Source: Bacteroidota bacterium
GTDB lineage: Bacteria > Bacteroidota > Ignavibacteria > Kapaibacteriales > UBA2268
Length of the DNA: 64,000 bases
Assembly (NCBI GenBank): GCA_021780815.1
Contig: JAJXYC010000020.1
Coordinates: 69,046 to 133,045 of the forward strand
Direction of reading: 5' to 3'
Position numbers and translations under genes: made by a program. Below the pieces are notes generated by a model that was given only the letters and a program-made list of their open reading frames with translations, had not been told where the DNA came from and made no database searches. Positions 33,611 to 42,962 of this stretch are shown here, piece after piece (position 1 is the first letter of the stretch; every line of letters begins with the position of its first letter).

Positions 33611-35392
33611 TTAATTCTTTTTCACAAAAGGATTTGGAATATAAGTCGGCTTTGGGCTATCTTTGTCAATTGGATTAATTTCCAAATCTTCAAAAACAAT
33701 TGAAGGAGTAATGATACTTGCACCTATATAAGGGTCTCCCCCACTCATAAAAGAAGAAACAACAGATGGGGCAAGATAATTTAACACATAATTTTCTTTT
33801 CCAATATAGATAATATCTTTAAAAGATTGAGGGGATAAAGAATTAATCTGAACACTTCTAATTAGTTCTTCTTTTCCGTTAGGATAAATTTTATATGCTT
33901 CCAACACTGGTATAGTTCCTTGGTCAGCAAAATATGATATTTGACCATAAGTTAAACTCATAAGTGATGTAGAAAAAATATTTTGGTCTACTACCTTTGT
34001 AATCAAAATTCCATATGGCAAATCTCTTTTTTTAACTAAATCTAAAAATTTTGATTTCAAATCTTTTTCAGAAGTAGCTCTCATTGGGTCTGGAAATATA
34101 AATAAATTACTAAAAAGAGGTGCGCCATTACGTTTATGTCCATTTGAAGTTAGAACTCTTTTTATAGGTGTTCTATCGGATAATAAAGTTTTTAGGAAAC
34201 CATTTTCAACTAATGTCGTTCTTTCGGGGACAACCCCATCATCATCTACTTGATAATATCCAAGAAGGTCAGAATTTTTGTATTTAGATTCATTTGGCGA
34301 ATCAAAAACAGAAATAAATTCAGGAAGAACTCTCCCCCCTATTTTTTTCTGAAAACTTGCTGTTTTAGAGTTCATACCCAACGAAAAACCTTCACTTAGA
34401 GGTTGTCTTTGAGCAACTAAATTTGGTGCAAAACTTTGAGCAAATACTTCGGCAGCAGCTTGACCTTCAAATAAGACAGGACCATTATAAGTTTCGTCTA
34501 ATGTTGGAGATTGCTCCTGCTTCGTTAAGTTACTGCAAATTGCATTAACACCTTTTGTTAAAGAATCTATCGAAGGCAAATTCGATGGGTTTTTGCTGTA
34601 TGCCGAAAAATATTGTATCAAAGGTATTCCAGATTTATTTTGAGTATATGCAGTTGCCTCAAATCCTGAAAAATAATTATCTTTGATATATTCTACCCCC
34701 TCACTATTAACATAATATATCCTATCCGGTAGATATTCAAAATTTACTCCCGAAACTTCAATAGAAGGATAATTTTTAAATATTTCGCTTATTTTTGTTG
34801 AAATATCTGCATATTGATTTAAATTGAAATTCGAGAAATTTATAGTATCTATTGTAACTTTAATAGGAATCTTTGAAAAATCAGAAATAGTATCTTTACG
34901 AACTATATTTTTTAGTATAGCAAGTTTTTTAGCAAAAATTTCTGAATTTCTTTTGTATGCGGCATCAGTTGCAAGCCAAAGTTCATGTCGTAGAACATCA
35001 TAATTTAACCCATCAGGAATTTCTCTATTTTGAAAAGTTTCTTCGTCATCTGTACTTCCGAAGAAAGAAAATCCAACATCAAAGAAATTGGTATTATCTA
35101 ATTTATAATCCCCTACCCTTACGCCAACAGTTAATATATTGCTTTCATTAGATGTGTTACTTGTTAATGCACCAAGAATTGCTTTTGCCGAATAGTTTTT
35201 AGAAACTCGCAAAGTATATTCAATATAATAAGGTTTATCCAAAGATTCCAGTTTCAATTGTTTCATTGAACGGGCTAATTCATCTTTCATCGCCTTAATA
35301 ATTTCATCAGATTGTACATTTGATGCAGATACAATTGAGAATGAAATAATAAGAATTAAAATATATTGAATAAATTTCATAAGTTTTTTCAT
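33611..35392 (-). CDS. Exported TldE/PmbA-like protein (non-catalytic partner)
   Basis: 593 aa. Signal peptide (KFIQYILILIISFSIVSAS). The body follows the TldD/PmbA (peptidase U62) plan, and its ~130-residue N-terminal segment is related to that of the next gene upstream (compare VGVRVGDYKLDNTN with IQIRVGNYDFDNTH). The HExxxH motif is absent (FEGQAAAEVFAQSFAP stands there), and so is the C-terminal Cys of TldD. It would therefore be the non-catalytic partner in a TldD-TldE-type protease. The signal peptide is notable because E. coli TldD/TldE are cytosolic. The gene lies 16 nt after tldD on the same strand. Confidence 0.82.
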   Translation of the reverse strand: MKKLMKFIQYILILIISFSIVSASNVQSDEIIKAMKDELARSMKQLKLESLDKPYYIEYTLRVSKNYSAKAILGALTSNTSNESNILTVGVRVGDYKLDNTNFFDVGFSFFGSTDDEETFQNREIPDGLNYDVLRHELWLATDAAYKRNSEIFAKKLAILKNIVRKDTISDFSKIPIKVTIDTINFSNFNLNQYADISTKISEIFKNYPSIEVSGVNFEYLPDRIYYVNSEGVEYIKDNYFSGFEATAYTQNKSGIPLIQYFSAYSKNPSNLPSIDSLTKGVNAICSNLTKQEQSPTLDETYNGPVLFEGQAAAEVFAQSFAPNLVAQRQPLSEGFSLGMNSKTASFQKKIGGRVLPEFISVFDSPNESKYKNSDLLGYYQVDDDGVVPERTTLVENGFLKTLLSDRTPIKRVLTSNGHKRNGAPLFSNLFIFPDPMRATSEKDLKSKFLDLVKKRDLPYGILITKVVDQNIFSTSLMSLTYGQISYFADQGTIPVLEAYKIYPNGKEELIRSVQINSLSPQSFKDIIYIGKENYVLNYLAPSVVSSFMSGGDPYIGASIITPSIVFEDLEINPIDKDSPKPTYIPNPFVKKN

Positions 35393-35408
35393 AATTTTCT
35401 CCTTCTCC

Positions 35409-37106
35409 TTATGGTGCTGATAAAATTGGTGGTTTAGATTGTGATTTCATTTTCTTTTGAACTTCAATACGTGAAACTAAAATTGTTGGTGATGAAGCAC
35501 TAACAGGTACACCACCTGATTCAGCACCACAGATTCCGTTAAAAGTATCCATATTATTACCAACAGCAACAATATTAGCAAAAGTTGACAGTGGAGTTCC
35601 AATTAAATCAACTCCACGTACCAATTCATCAGGACGACCATCTACAAATACTTTGTAAACTACAAGTGGAGTAACATTAAAAGCATTAGGTATTGTTCTA
35701 TTTGTAAAGGTAAATCCTCCGGAAACATCTTCAAATAATAGTCCGTATTCTTTACCTTGTTGTTCGGCAATTTTTCTTAAATCAGTGCGGAGTTCATCAA
35801 TTGTTTCTGTTTTCGTAGCATTAACAATCAAATTAGATTGTCTTGTAACAGGTGAATAACCTGCTTGTTTCCGTCCATGCCCATTGGAATTAGGAAATCC
35901 CTCAATTGGAGTACGAGACATTAAAAAGTTTTTAAAAATTCCATCTTCAACAACATCAACTTTTTGAGCTTTCACTCCTTCATCATCATATTGATAAAAT
36001 CCTGCAAGTAGATGCCCGTTTAGTTCTCTTTTCGTTGGGTCAAAAGTGATAGACATAAAATCAGGTAAGATTTTAGTTCCAACCGATTTTTTAAATGTTT
36101 GACTTGAATTAGGGTCTTTTTCACGGAACCCTTCTACACGATGACCGAAAATTTCATGGAAGAATACTCCAGCGGCTCTTCCTGAAAGAATTGCAGGTCC
36201 CGTATATGTCTCCGCATAAGGTGCTTCTCGTAATTTGCCTAACAAATCAACGATTTTATCTATTGAGGCACTAATTGTGCTTTCATCTGGAAGTGAGTCG
36301 GGTGAATATGCAAAATAACTTTGATATAACGGTAATGTCATTCCATCGTCAGCTTTTGTTGAAGCGGTTACAAATATATAAAAATAATTTTCATAAGTTT
36401 GTATTTTTGTTCCTTCGCTTGTAACTATTGTTTTGCAACGTGAATTTCCAATCAATGAAACCGAAGAATTCAAAATCCATTTGTAAGACAAAAATTTCGC
36501 TGAAAGGCGATTAAGCATCGGCACAAAATCCGATGGATTTACTTTATATAAAAATCCGTTCTCAACAGCAACAACAGGATTTTCTTTACTAAAATCTGCC
36601 GATGTATCATCTTCTTTTACTTTAACTTTAGAATTTGTTAGAGCTTTTTCATATCTTTCAATAGCATCTTTATAAGCCCGATCTGTGGCAAACCAAATTT
36701 GATCTTTAATTGCGGCTTCGTCGTCTTTAAAAGTTAAAGGTATTCTCCCAAAACTCGAAGAAAAATTAAGTGGATTGCCCCGAATTAAGTGGGTATTATC
36801 AAAATCGTAATTGCCAACACGAATTTGGATATCGAGAATTCTTGAACTATCAACGCTTAAATTATCTGTAACTCCCAATGTACTCGAAATCCTTGTATTA
36901 CGATTGTCCGATATATAATACGAAAGGAAGTATGGTGGATATTGCTGTGATTTTAATGATTGCATAGTCCTTGCAATTTCACTATCGCAAATTTGCATTA
37001 TCTTCGTTTCTCCTGTATTTTGCGAATTTGCTTTAGAAATTGGCAAAATAAGAGCAAATAAAATTATTAAGAACATAGATCTGCTACTTAAGATGTTTGC
37101 TGACAT
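35409..37106 (-). CDS. Exported TldD-like metallopeptidase
   Basis: 565 aa. Signal peptide near the N-terminus (MFLIILFALILPISKANS, residues 11-28), then a TldD-type protease. The zinc motif HEIFGH lies at ~317-322 in GVFFHEIFGHRVEG. The late Cys region is NGICGAESGGVPVSASSPT. TldD/TldE complexes degrade unfolded peptides through a narrow active-site tunnel. Predicted to act in the periplasm or at the surface, unlike the cytosolic family type. The ATG at 37106 overlaps the end of mce by 19 nt; an ATG at 37076 would also keep the signal peptide. Confidence 0.85.
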   Translation of the reverse strand: MSANILSSRSMFLIILFALILPISKANSQNTGETKIMQICDSEIARTMQSLKSQQYPPYFLSYYISDNRNTRISSTLGVTDNLSVDSSRILDIQIRVGNYDFDNTHLIRGNPLNFSSSFGRIPLTFKDDEAAIKDQIWFATDRAYKDAIERYEKALTNSKVKVKEDDTSADFSKENPVVAVENGFLYKVNPSDFVPMLNRLSAKFLSYKWILNSSVSLIGNSRCKTIVTSEGTKIQTYENYFYIFVTASTKADDGMTLPLYQSYFAYSPDSLPDESTISASIDKIVDLLGKLREAPYAETYTGPAILSGRAAGVFFHEIFGHRVEGFREKDPNSSQTFKKSVGTKILPDFMSITFDPTKRELNGHLLAGFYQYDDEGVKAQKVDVVEDGIFKNFLMSRTPIEGFPNSNGHGRKQAGYSPVTRQSNLIVNATKTETIDELRTDLRKIAEQQGKEYGLLFEDVSGGFTFTNRTIPNAFNVTPLVVYKVFVDGRPDELVRGVDLIGTPLSTFANIVAVGNNMDTFNGICGAESGGVPVSASSPTILVSRIEVQKKMKSQSKPPILSAP

Positions 37107-37492
37107 AACTCTGTTAAAACTCCATTAGTTGACTTTGGATGTAAAAATGAAATAAGCATATTATGAGCTCCTGTTTCCGCTTGTTCATTGATTAAGCTAA
37201 AATCAAGATTTTTTAATCTTTGTAATTCATCATTCACGTTATCAGTTTCAAAAGCAATATGATGAATACCTTCCCCTTTCTTTTCAATAAATTTAGCAAT
37301 AGGTGAACTTTCGTCTGTTGCTTGTGTAAGTTCTATTCTAACTTCCCCAATTTTAAATGAAGCAACCTTGACTTTTTGTTTAACAACTGTTTCATAATGA
37401 ATTTCTGTAACTTGCAATAAATTTTTAAATGTTTGTAATGAAACATCTAAATCTTTTACTGCAATTCCGATGTGGTTAATTGATTTAATCAT
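37088..37492 (-). CDS. mce: Methylmalonyl-CoA epimerase
   Basis: 134 aa VOC-fold protein interconverting (R)- and (S)-methylmalonyl-CoA, between B12-dependent mutase and propionyl-CoA carboxylase/decarboxylase. Metal ligands are seen in INHIGIAVKDL (His), GIHHIAFETDN (His) and VLTELCQ (Glu). Length fits the family. It overlaps the GlmU-like gene by 8 nt and tldD by 19 nt. A cobalamin adenosyltransferase (49.1 kb) and acyl-CoA carboxylase genes (58.9-62.6 kb) in the same window support the assignment. Confidence 0.88.
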   Translation of the reverse strand: MIKSINHIGIAVKDLDVSLQTFKNLLQVTEIHYETVVKQKVKVASFKIGEVRIELTQATDESSPIAKFIEKKGEGIHHIAFETDNVNDELQRLKNLDFSLINEQAETGAHNMLISFLHPKSTNGVLTELCQQTS

Positions 37493-38258
37493 TACTTACC
37501 CGCTTTTTATTTATTACGTTATGTAAATTTAACAAATCTTCTTGTGAATTTACACCTTGCAATTCATCAAATTCTGCAATTGGAAACGCAAATACATTTT
37601 TGTCCCAAGATTTAATAATTGCAATTATATCAGTTAAATAGTATTCTTGTTGAGCGTTATCATTATTTAAATTTTTCAAAGCCTCAAAAAGCAAATTGCT
37701 TTGAACAAGATATATCCCTGAATTAATTTCATTAATTTGCTTTTCTAAATCGCTTGCATCTTTTTCTTCAACAATCTTTTGAAAATTTTTATTTGCATCT
37801 CTAATAATTCTACCGTACCCAAATGGATTTACAGTAAAACAGCTTAAAACAGATAAATCAGCAGAAAAAGAATTGTGCAATTCCAAAAATTTTTGTATTG
37901 TCATTGCATTGATTAAAGGAACATCTCCCGAAAGTATTAATATATTCCCGTCAAAGGAATTAAAAGATTCTCGTGTTTGATTAACTGCATGCCCTGTACC
38001 TAATTGTTGCTCTTGAACAACATATTCAATATTTATTTGATTAGAATAATCATCTTGTAAAAATTTAACAACTTTCTCTTTTTGATGTCCGATAATTGGA
38101 ATAATTTTAAAAGGTTCAAACTTAAGTGATAAATCTAGAACATAAGAAAGCAAAGGTTTCTGATTAAGTAAAGCTAATACTTTTGGCAACTCGGGGTTAT
38201 TCATTCTTTTTCCCTTGCCTGCCGCAAGAATAACAACTGAAAGATTATTTCTTTGCAT
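37485..38258 (-). CDS. GlmU-like UDP-sugar pyrophosphorylase, uridylyltransferase domain only
   Basis: 257 aa nucleotidyltransferase with LAAGKGKRMNNPELPKVL (~12-29), the substrate loop QEQQLGTGHAV and SGDVPLI, and the EINSGIYL motif, all as in the N-terminal half of GlmU. It would make UDP-GlcNAc from GlcNAc-1-P and UTP. The C-terminal left-handed helix that acetylates GlcN-1-P is absent, so acetylation must be done elsewhere or the substrate differs. It sits between panD (22 nt) and mce (8-nt overlap) in one operon. Confidence 0.85.
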   Translation of the reverse strand: MQRNNLSVVILAAGKGKRMNNPELPKVLALLNQKPLLSYVLDLSLKFEPFKIIPIIGHQKEKVVKFLQDDYSNQINIEYVVQEQQLGTGHAVNQTRESFNSFDGNILILSGDVPLINAMTIQKFLELHNSFSADLSVLSCFTVNPFGYGRIIRDANKNFQKIVEEKDASDLEKQINEINSGIYLVQSNLLFEALKNLNNDNAQQEYYLTDIIAIIKSWDKNVFAFPIAEFDELQGVNSQEDLLNLHNVINKKRVSND

Positions 38259-38280
38259 AATTAAAAATTTAAATTAAGTA

Positions 38281-38670
38281 TTAATTATTCATAAGATGTT
38301 TTGGGGTAACTTTATGAGAAATAGATTTAATATTGTTATCTTTATTAACAAGAACTATTGTAGGTTGAAATGGGTCTAATTCATTGTCATCAAACAAAGC
38401 ATAGCTAATGATAATAATTTCATCACCAACTGCTACTTTCCGAGCAGCCGCACCATTCAAGCAAATATCACGTTTTCCGGCTTCCCCTTCAATCACATAA
38501 GTTTCAAATCGCTCACCGTTATTAATATTTACAACAGAAACTTGTTCGTTCTCGATTAATTTTGCGGCTTCCATAAGTTCTTTATCAATGGTAATGCTAC
38601 CTTCATAATATAAATTTGCTTCTGTAACTGTTGCACGATGTATTTTAGATTTAAATAATATCCTTTGCAT
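38281..38670 (-). CDS. panD: Aspartate 1-decarboxylase
   Basis: 129 aa pyruvoyl enzyme making beta-alanine for pantothenate. The self-processing Gly-Ser is seen as YYEGSITID (~22-30), with [14 protein letters not shown] before it and [20 protein letters not shown] later. Length is standard. It is first in a minus-strand operon with the GlmU-like gene, mce, tldD and tldE. No clear TAnnTTTG box was found before it. Confidence 0.96.
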   Translation of the reverse strand: MQRILFKSKIHRATVTEANLYYEGSITIDKELMEAAKLIENEQVSVVNINNGERFETYVIEGEAGKRDICLNGAAARKVAVGDEIIIISYALFDDNELDPFQPTIVLVNKDNNIKSISHKVTPKHLMNN

Positions 38671-38847
38671 TGTTGACTCATTGATATTACTTTATAAACG
38701 AAATAGAGAAAAAATATTTTATAATATTATTTAAAAATAATTAATAAATAAAAATTTAAGCAACAAAGAATTATCAGTCAAATATATGAAGAATAATTAA
38801 TTTTTATTTTTTTAAATAAGTTTGGATATTAATTAAATAATTCTTTA

Positions 38848-38855
38848 TAATTTTG
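38848..38855 (+). promoter_or_regulatory. TAnnTTTG promoter box for the second hydrogenase operon
   Basis: Perfect TAATTTTG, 69 nt before the receiver-domain gene. Confidence 0.5.
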
Positions 38856-38924
38856 TATTACAGAATAATTACAAAGATAATAATTAATTTTTATTAATAA
38901 TTTATTTATAGGAGAATGAATTTT

Positions 38925-39290
38925 ATGCGAAAAATTGCAATTATTGACGATGAAATTCAAATAGTCAATGAAATTAAAGATATGTTTGAAAAAGAGGGAT
39001 ATGTAGTGGTATTTGCACAAAATGTTCCTGATGCTTTAAATTTAATTGACAATGAAAAACCAGATTTGGTAATATTAGATGTAATGATGCAAGAATCAGA
39101 CGATGGACTTTATTTAGCAAACAAATTCCGCCAAAAAGGTTACTATGCCCCGATAATAATGTTAGCTTGCATCTCAAAGGTTACAGGATTTTCATTCGGT
39201 AAAAGTGAGTCTTTGCCAGTAGATGAATTTTTATTAAAACCTGTAAATCCTGAATTATTATTAGAAAAAGCAAAACGTTTATTAAATTAA
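38925..39290 (+). CDS. Single-domain response regulator (receiver)
   Basis: 121 aa CheY-like domain: acidic pocket IIDDE (D8, D9), phosphorylation site LVILDVMM (D52) and the conserved Lys in FLLKPVN. The usual Thr/Ser after beta-4 reads Ala (IIMLACIS), so the signalling switch may be altered. No output domain. The ATG at 38925 is chosen because AGGAG then has normal spacing (10 nt); the ATG at 38916 touches it. The hydC gene follows by 15 nt, so the receiver is part of the hydrogenase operon. A cognate kinase is not adjacent; the PAS kinase at 56.9 kb is a distant candidate only. Confidence 0.83.
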   Translation: MRKIAIIDDEIQIVNEIKDMFEKEGYVVVFAQNVPDALNLIDNEKPDLVILDVMMQESDDGLYLANKFRQKGYYAPIIMLACISKVTGFSFGKSESLPVDEFLLKPVNPELLLEKAKRLLN

Positions 39291-39305
39291 ATAAAAGGAA
39301 AAACA

Positions 39306-39779
39306 ATGTTAGGAAGTGAATTAAGCGATTTAAACATTGAAATTTCAGAATTAGTGGAAAAACATGGTAATGGAAGACAATCTCTATTACCAATATTGCA
39401 AGAAATTCAAAAAAGACACGGTCATATTTCTGGTCATGCACAGCAAGAAGTTGCTCGTTTATTGGATATTCATCCCGTAGAAGTTAATGGAGTTGTTTCA
39501 TTTTATGCTTTTTTAAAAACAGGTATTAGAGCAAAATACAATATTCGTTTATGTAAAACAATATCCTGCGAATTAGCAAATAAAGCATCTATCGCAAAAA
39601 CTTTAGAAAGAGAATTAGGTATTAAATTTGGTGAAGTAACAAAAGATGAGCGCTATTCTCTTGAATATATAAATTGCTTGGGAATGTGTGACCAAGGTCC
39701 GGCAATGTTAATCAACAACGAAGTTTACACAAGTTTAACACCACATAAAGTTATTGAAATTTTAGATAATTTGAAATAG
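39306..39779 (+). CDS. hydC: [FeFe] hydrogenase, NuoE-like subunit, second operon
   Basis: 157 aa: helical N-terminal part (LLPILQEIQKRHGHISGHAQQEVARLLDIHPVEVNGVVSFY) then a thioredoxin-like [2Fe-2S] domain with ligands in CKTISC and CLGMC. Role and fold match the 12.4-kb subunit, but the sequence is clearly diverged (different N-terminus, DQGPAMLIN after the cluster). hydB follows by 15 nt. The ATG is preceded by AAAGGA. Confidence 0.93.
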   Translation: MLGSELSDLNIEISELVEKHGNGRQSLLPILQEIQKRHGHISGHAQQEVARLLDIHPVEVNGVVSFYAFLKTGIRAKYNIRLCKTISCELANKASIAKTLERELGIKFGEVTKDERYSLEYINCLGMCDQGPAMLINNEVYTSLTPHKVIEILDNLK

Positions 39780-39794
39780 TTAAGGAGAAAAAAA

Positions 39795-40967
39795 ATGCCA
39801 ATTTTAAATAAACCCATAGTCTTCGCCAAAGAAAATTTTGGAGATGGCTTTGAAAAAGGGCTTAAAATGAAGCCAATAGATATTGTTCTTGCTGTTCGTG
39901 AATCTGGATTAAAAGGACGTGGTGGTGCTGGCTTCCCAACAGGTACTAAATGGATGTTGGCTGCTACTGCTACTGCTGAAAAGAAATTCATCGTTTGCAA
40001 TGCTGACGAAGGTGAACCAGGAACTTTCAAAGATAGAGTTCTGTTAACAGAATTCACTGAACAAGTTCTTAAAGGAATTATTTTATGTGGTTATGCAATT
40101 GGATCACAAGTAGGCTATATTTATCTTCGTGGTGAATACGACTATATGGTAAATCAAATAAATAGTGCTATTCAAAAATTAAAAAACGAAAACAAATTAG
40201 GGAAGAACATTCTTGGCAAAGATTTTGATTTTGATATTGAATTACGATTAGGTTCAGGAGCTTATGTTTGTGGTGAAGAATCTGCTTTAATCGAATCGCT
40301 TGAAGGAAATCGTGGCGAACCAAGGAATCGCCCTCCTTATCCTGTAAACACCGGGTTTATGGGCTATCCTACTGTTGTTAATAATGTTGAAACTCTTGCT
40401 ACGGTACCTGCTATTTTAAATTTAGGTTCCGATTGGTACAGAAACATTGGAACAGATAAATCTCGTGGTTCTAAATTAATCTCTGTTTCAGGCGACGTTG
40501 AATTTCCAGGTGTATATGAAATTCCTTTTGGAACTAAAATCAAAGATATGCTTGAATTAGTTGGTGCAAAAGATACAAAAGCAATTCAAATCGGTGGTGC
40601 TTCGGGAACTTGTATTTCTGCAAAAGAATTAAATAGAAATTTATCTTTTGAAGACTTACCAACAGGCGGTTCCATTATTGTATTTAATAATTCACGCAAT
40701 ATGCTTAAAATACTTAAAAACTTTATGGAATTTTTTGTTGAAGAATCTTGTGGTCAATGTACACCTTGCCGCATTGGTAACAAAAAGTTATTAGATGGCG
40801 TTAATATGATTGAAAAAGGTGAATGCTCTGTTGCATACTTAAAGGAATTACTTTCTTTAGGAGAAACTATGAGAATTACTTCTAAATGTGGTTTAGGTCA
40901 ATCAAGCCCAAATCCATTTATTTCAATATTAACTACTTTTGGTGATGAAATTTTAGCAACATATTAA
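39795..40967 (+). CDS. hydB: [FeFe] hydrogenase, NuoF-like subunit, second operon (minimal form)
   Basis: 390 aa. Only the NuoF core is present: GLKGRGGAGFPTGTKW (~39-54) for FMN/NAD(H), CNADEGEPGTFKDR, the GEESALIESLEG stretch, and the 4Fe-4S motif SCGQCTPCRIG (~318). Unlike the 8.5-kb homologue it lacks both the N-terminal thioredoxin-like region and the two C-terminal ferredoxin clusters, so its electron inputs differ. Overall size is close to true NuoF, but it sits between a NuoE-like and an H-cluster gene. Confidence 0.93.
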   Translation: MPILNKPIVFAKENFGDGFEKGLKMKPIDIVLAVRESGLKGRGGAGFPTGTKWMLAATATAEKKFIVCNADEGEPGTFKDRVLLTEFTEQVLKGIILCGYAIGSQVGYIYLRGEYDYMVNQINSAIQKLKNENKLGKNILGKDFDFDIELRLGSGAYVCGEESALIESLEGNRGEPRNRPPYPVNTGFMGYPTVVNNVETLATVPAILNLGSDWYRNIGTDKSRGSKLISVSGDVEFPGVYEIPFGTKIKDMLELVGAKDTKAIQIGGASGTCISAKELNRNLSFEDLPTGGSIIVFNNSRNMLKILKNFMEFFVEESCGQCTPCRIGNKKLLDGVNMIEKGECSVAYLKELLSLGETMRITSKCGLGQSSPNPFISILTTFGDEILATY

Positions 40968-40980
40968 TTGGAGAAAATAA

Positions 40981-42858
40981 ATGACTGATGGTAATTATGT
41001 TTCAAGAACACCGGTTTCACAACAACCTTTAAAAATTGAACAATCTAGTCCACACGATATTGGTGGTCTTGTTGAAATTGAAATTAATAGAAAAAAATTT
41101 AAAGTTCCTTTTGGAATGACTATTTTGGAAGCTTGCAAATTATTTGATATTCATGTCCCAACTTTATGTCACCATGAAGATTTATGTATTGCGGGAGTAT
41201 GTAGAATTTGCTCTGTTGAAGTTGAAGGAATGAGGACTTTACAAGCTGCTTGCTCATTTCCTATTACCCAATCAATGAAAATTCACACTTCAAGCGAAAA
41301 AGTAAGAAAATCTCGCAGGCATATCCTTGATTTATTACTTAGCGAACATTATGGTGAATGTTATTCTTGTGTTCGTAATAATAATTGTGAATTACAAAAA
41401 CTTGCAAAAGAATATGGTGTTGATTTTTACCGTTTCGGACACGTTAAAGAACCATATTATGATATAGATAAATCAAGTTATTCTATCGTTAGAGATATGA
41501 ATAAATGTATTTTATGCCGCCGTTGTGTTCGTACTTGTATTGACTTACAAGAAGTTGGAGTTTTAGAAGCTCTCAATCGTGGCTATGATACTAAGATTAC
41601 TACATTTTTAGATAAACCTATTTCTGAAGTTATTTGTATAAATTGTGGTCAATGTATTAATCGTTGCCCAACTGGTGCATTACGTACTAATGACCCATCT
41701 GATATTATTTGGGAAGCTATTGATAATCCTAAAAAGCATGTTGTTATTCAAACTGCACCTTCACCTCGTGCCGCAATCGGTGAAGAATTTGGTTTGCCTG
41801 CTGGTAATTCTTTAACAAGAGAATTAAACACTGCTTTAAAGATGATAGGATTTGATAGAGTTTTCGATACTAACTTTACTGCGGACTTAACAATTATGGA
41901 AGAAGGCACTGAATTACTTAATCGTTTAAAAGCTGCCATCGTTGATAAAGATGAAAGTGTAAAACTTCCTCAATTTACTTCTTGTTCACCAGGTTGGGTA
42001 AAATATTGCGAACATTTTTATCCTGACTTTTTATCTCACCTTTCAACTGCTAAATCTCCACAGCAAATGTTTGGAGCAGTTATTAAAACATTTTATGCAC
42101 AAGAAGAAAACATTGACCCTGCTGATATAGTAACTGTTGCTTTAATGCCTTGCTCGGCTAAAAAATTTGAATGTAATCGTCCAGAAATGGTTGATTCCGG
42201 ATTTAAAGATGTAGATTTTGGGTTAACTACTCGTGAACTTGCACAAATGATTAAAGAAGCTGGTATCAATTTACCAGATTTACCAAAATCCAACTTTGAC
42301 GAACCTTTTGGTGAAGCATCTGGTGCTGGACTAATTTTTGGTGCTACTGGTGGTGTGATGGAAGCCGCTTTACGTTCCGTTTATGAAATTGTTACTGGTC
42401 GCACTGTCCCTTTTGACAATTTAGTAATTTCTCCTTGTCGTGGAATGGAGGGCGTTCGTGAAGCTTCTGTAAAATTGGAAAATGTTAAAAACGAATGGAA
42501 GTTCTTAGAAGGCGTCGAATTAAAGTTTATGATTGCCCATGGCACTGCTAATGCTAAAAAAGTTATGGAGAAATTGAAAAAAGGCGAACTCAAAGACGTT
42601 CATTTTGTTGAAATTATGGGTTGTCCTGGTGGTTGCCTTGGTGGTGGTGGACAACCAATTCCCACTTCTCCTGAAATTCGCCAAAAACGTGCGGAATCTA
42701 TTTATAAAGAAGAAGCCGAATTACCTATTCGTAAGTCACACGAAAATCCTCATGTAGCTTACTTGTATTCTAAATTCTTGACAGAAGGTCCTTGTGGACA
42801 TCTTTCACACAAACTTCTACATACAACTTATACAAAACGTGGTAATTATATAGCATAA
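40981..42858 (+). CDS. hydA: [FeFe] hydrogenase catalytic subunit, second operon
   Basis: 625 aa. N-terminal extension of ~30 residues, [2Fe-2S] domain (CHHEDLCIAGVCRIC), His/Cys 4Fe-4S motif (EHYGECYSCVRNNNCEL), two 4Fe-4S clusters (CILCRRCVRTC; CINCGQCINRCP) and the H-cluster domain: L1 TSCSPGW (~333), L2 MPCSAKKFE (~389), L3 MGCPGGCLGGGGQP (~546). The C-terminus again ends in the LLHTTY motif. Same domain order as the 10.7-kb enzyme but clearly diverged. The last gene of its operon, closed by a strong hairpin at 42893. Confidence 0.95.
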   Translation: MTDGNYVSRTPVSQQPLKIEQSSPHDIGGLVEIEINRKKFKVPFGMTILEACKLFDIHVPTLCHHEDLCIAGVCRICSVEVEGMRTLQAACSFPITQSMKIHTSSEKVRKSRRHILDLLLSEHYGECYSCVRNNNCELQKLAKEYGVDFYRFGHVKEPYYDIDKSSYSIVRDMNKCILCRRCVRTCIDLQEVGVLEALNRGYDTKITTFLDKPISEVICINCGQCINRCPTGALRTNDPSDIIWEAIDNPKKHVVIQTAPSPRAAIGEEFGLPAGNSLTRELNTALKMIGFDRVFDTNFTADLTIMEEGTELLNRLKAAIVDKDESVKLPQFTSCSPGWVKYCEHFYPDFLSHLSTAKSPQQMFGAVIKTFYAQEENIDPADIVTVALMPCSAKKFECNRPEMVDSGFKDVDFGLTTRELAQMIKEAGINLPDLPKSNFDEPFGEASGAGLIFGATGGVMEAALRSVYEIVTGRTVPFDNLVISPCRGMEGVREASVKLENVKNEWKFLEGVELKFMIAHGTANAKKVMEKLKKGELKDVHFVEIMGCPGGCLGGGGQPIPTSPEIRQKRAESIYKEEAELPIRKSHENPHVAYLYSKFLTEGPCGHLSHKLLHTTYTKRGNYIA

Positions 42859-42892
42859 CATCCTATAAAACACACTTATTTGGTATAATCTC

Positions 42893-42935
42893 ATAAATAA
42901 GGCTGCCCCAAAAGACAGCCTTATTTATGTTTTTT
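42893..42935. terminator. Bidirectional terminator between hydA (second) and the GDSL-like gene
   Basis: Perfect 13-bp inverted repeat (ATAAATAAGGCTG, 42893-42905; complement 42916-42928) with a 10-nt loop, followed by GTTTTTT. The GGCTG stem core recurs in the hairpins at 12966 and 13062 beside the first hydrogenase operon. Confidence 0.88.
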
Positions 42936-42962
42936 GCATAAAATTTAATATAAATTCATTTG

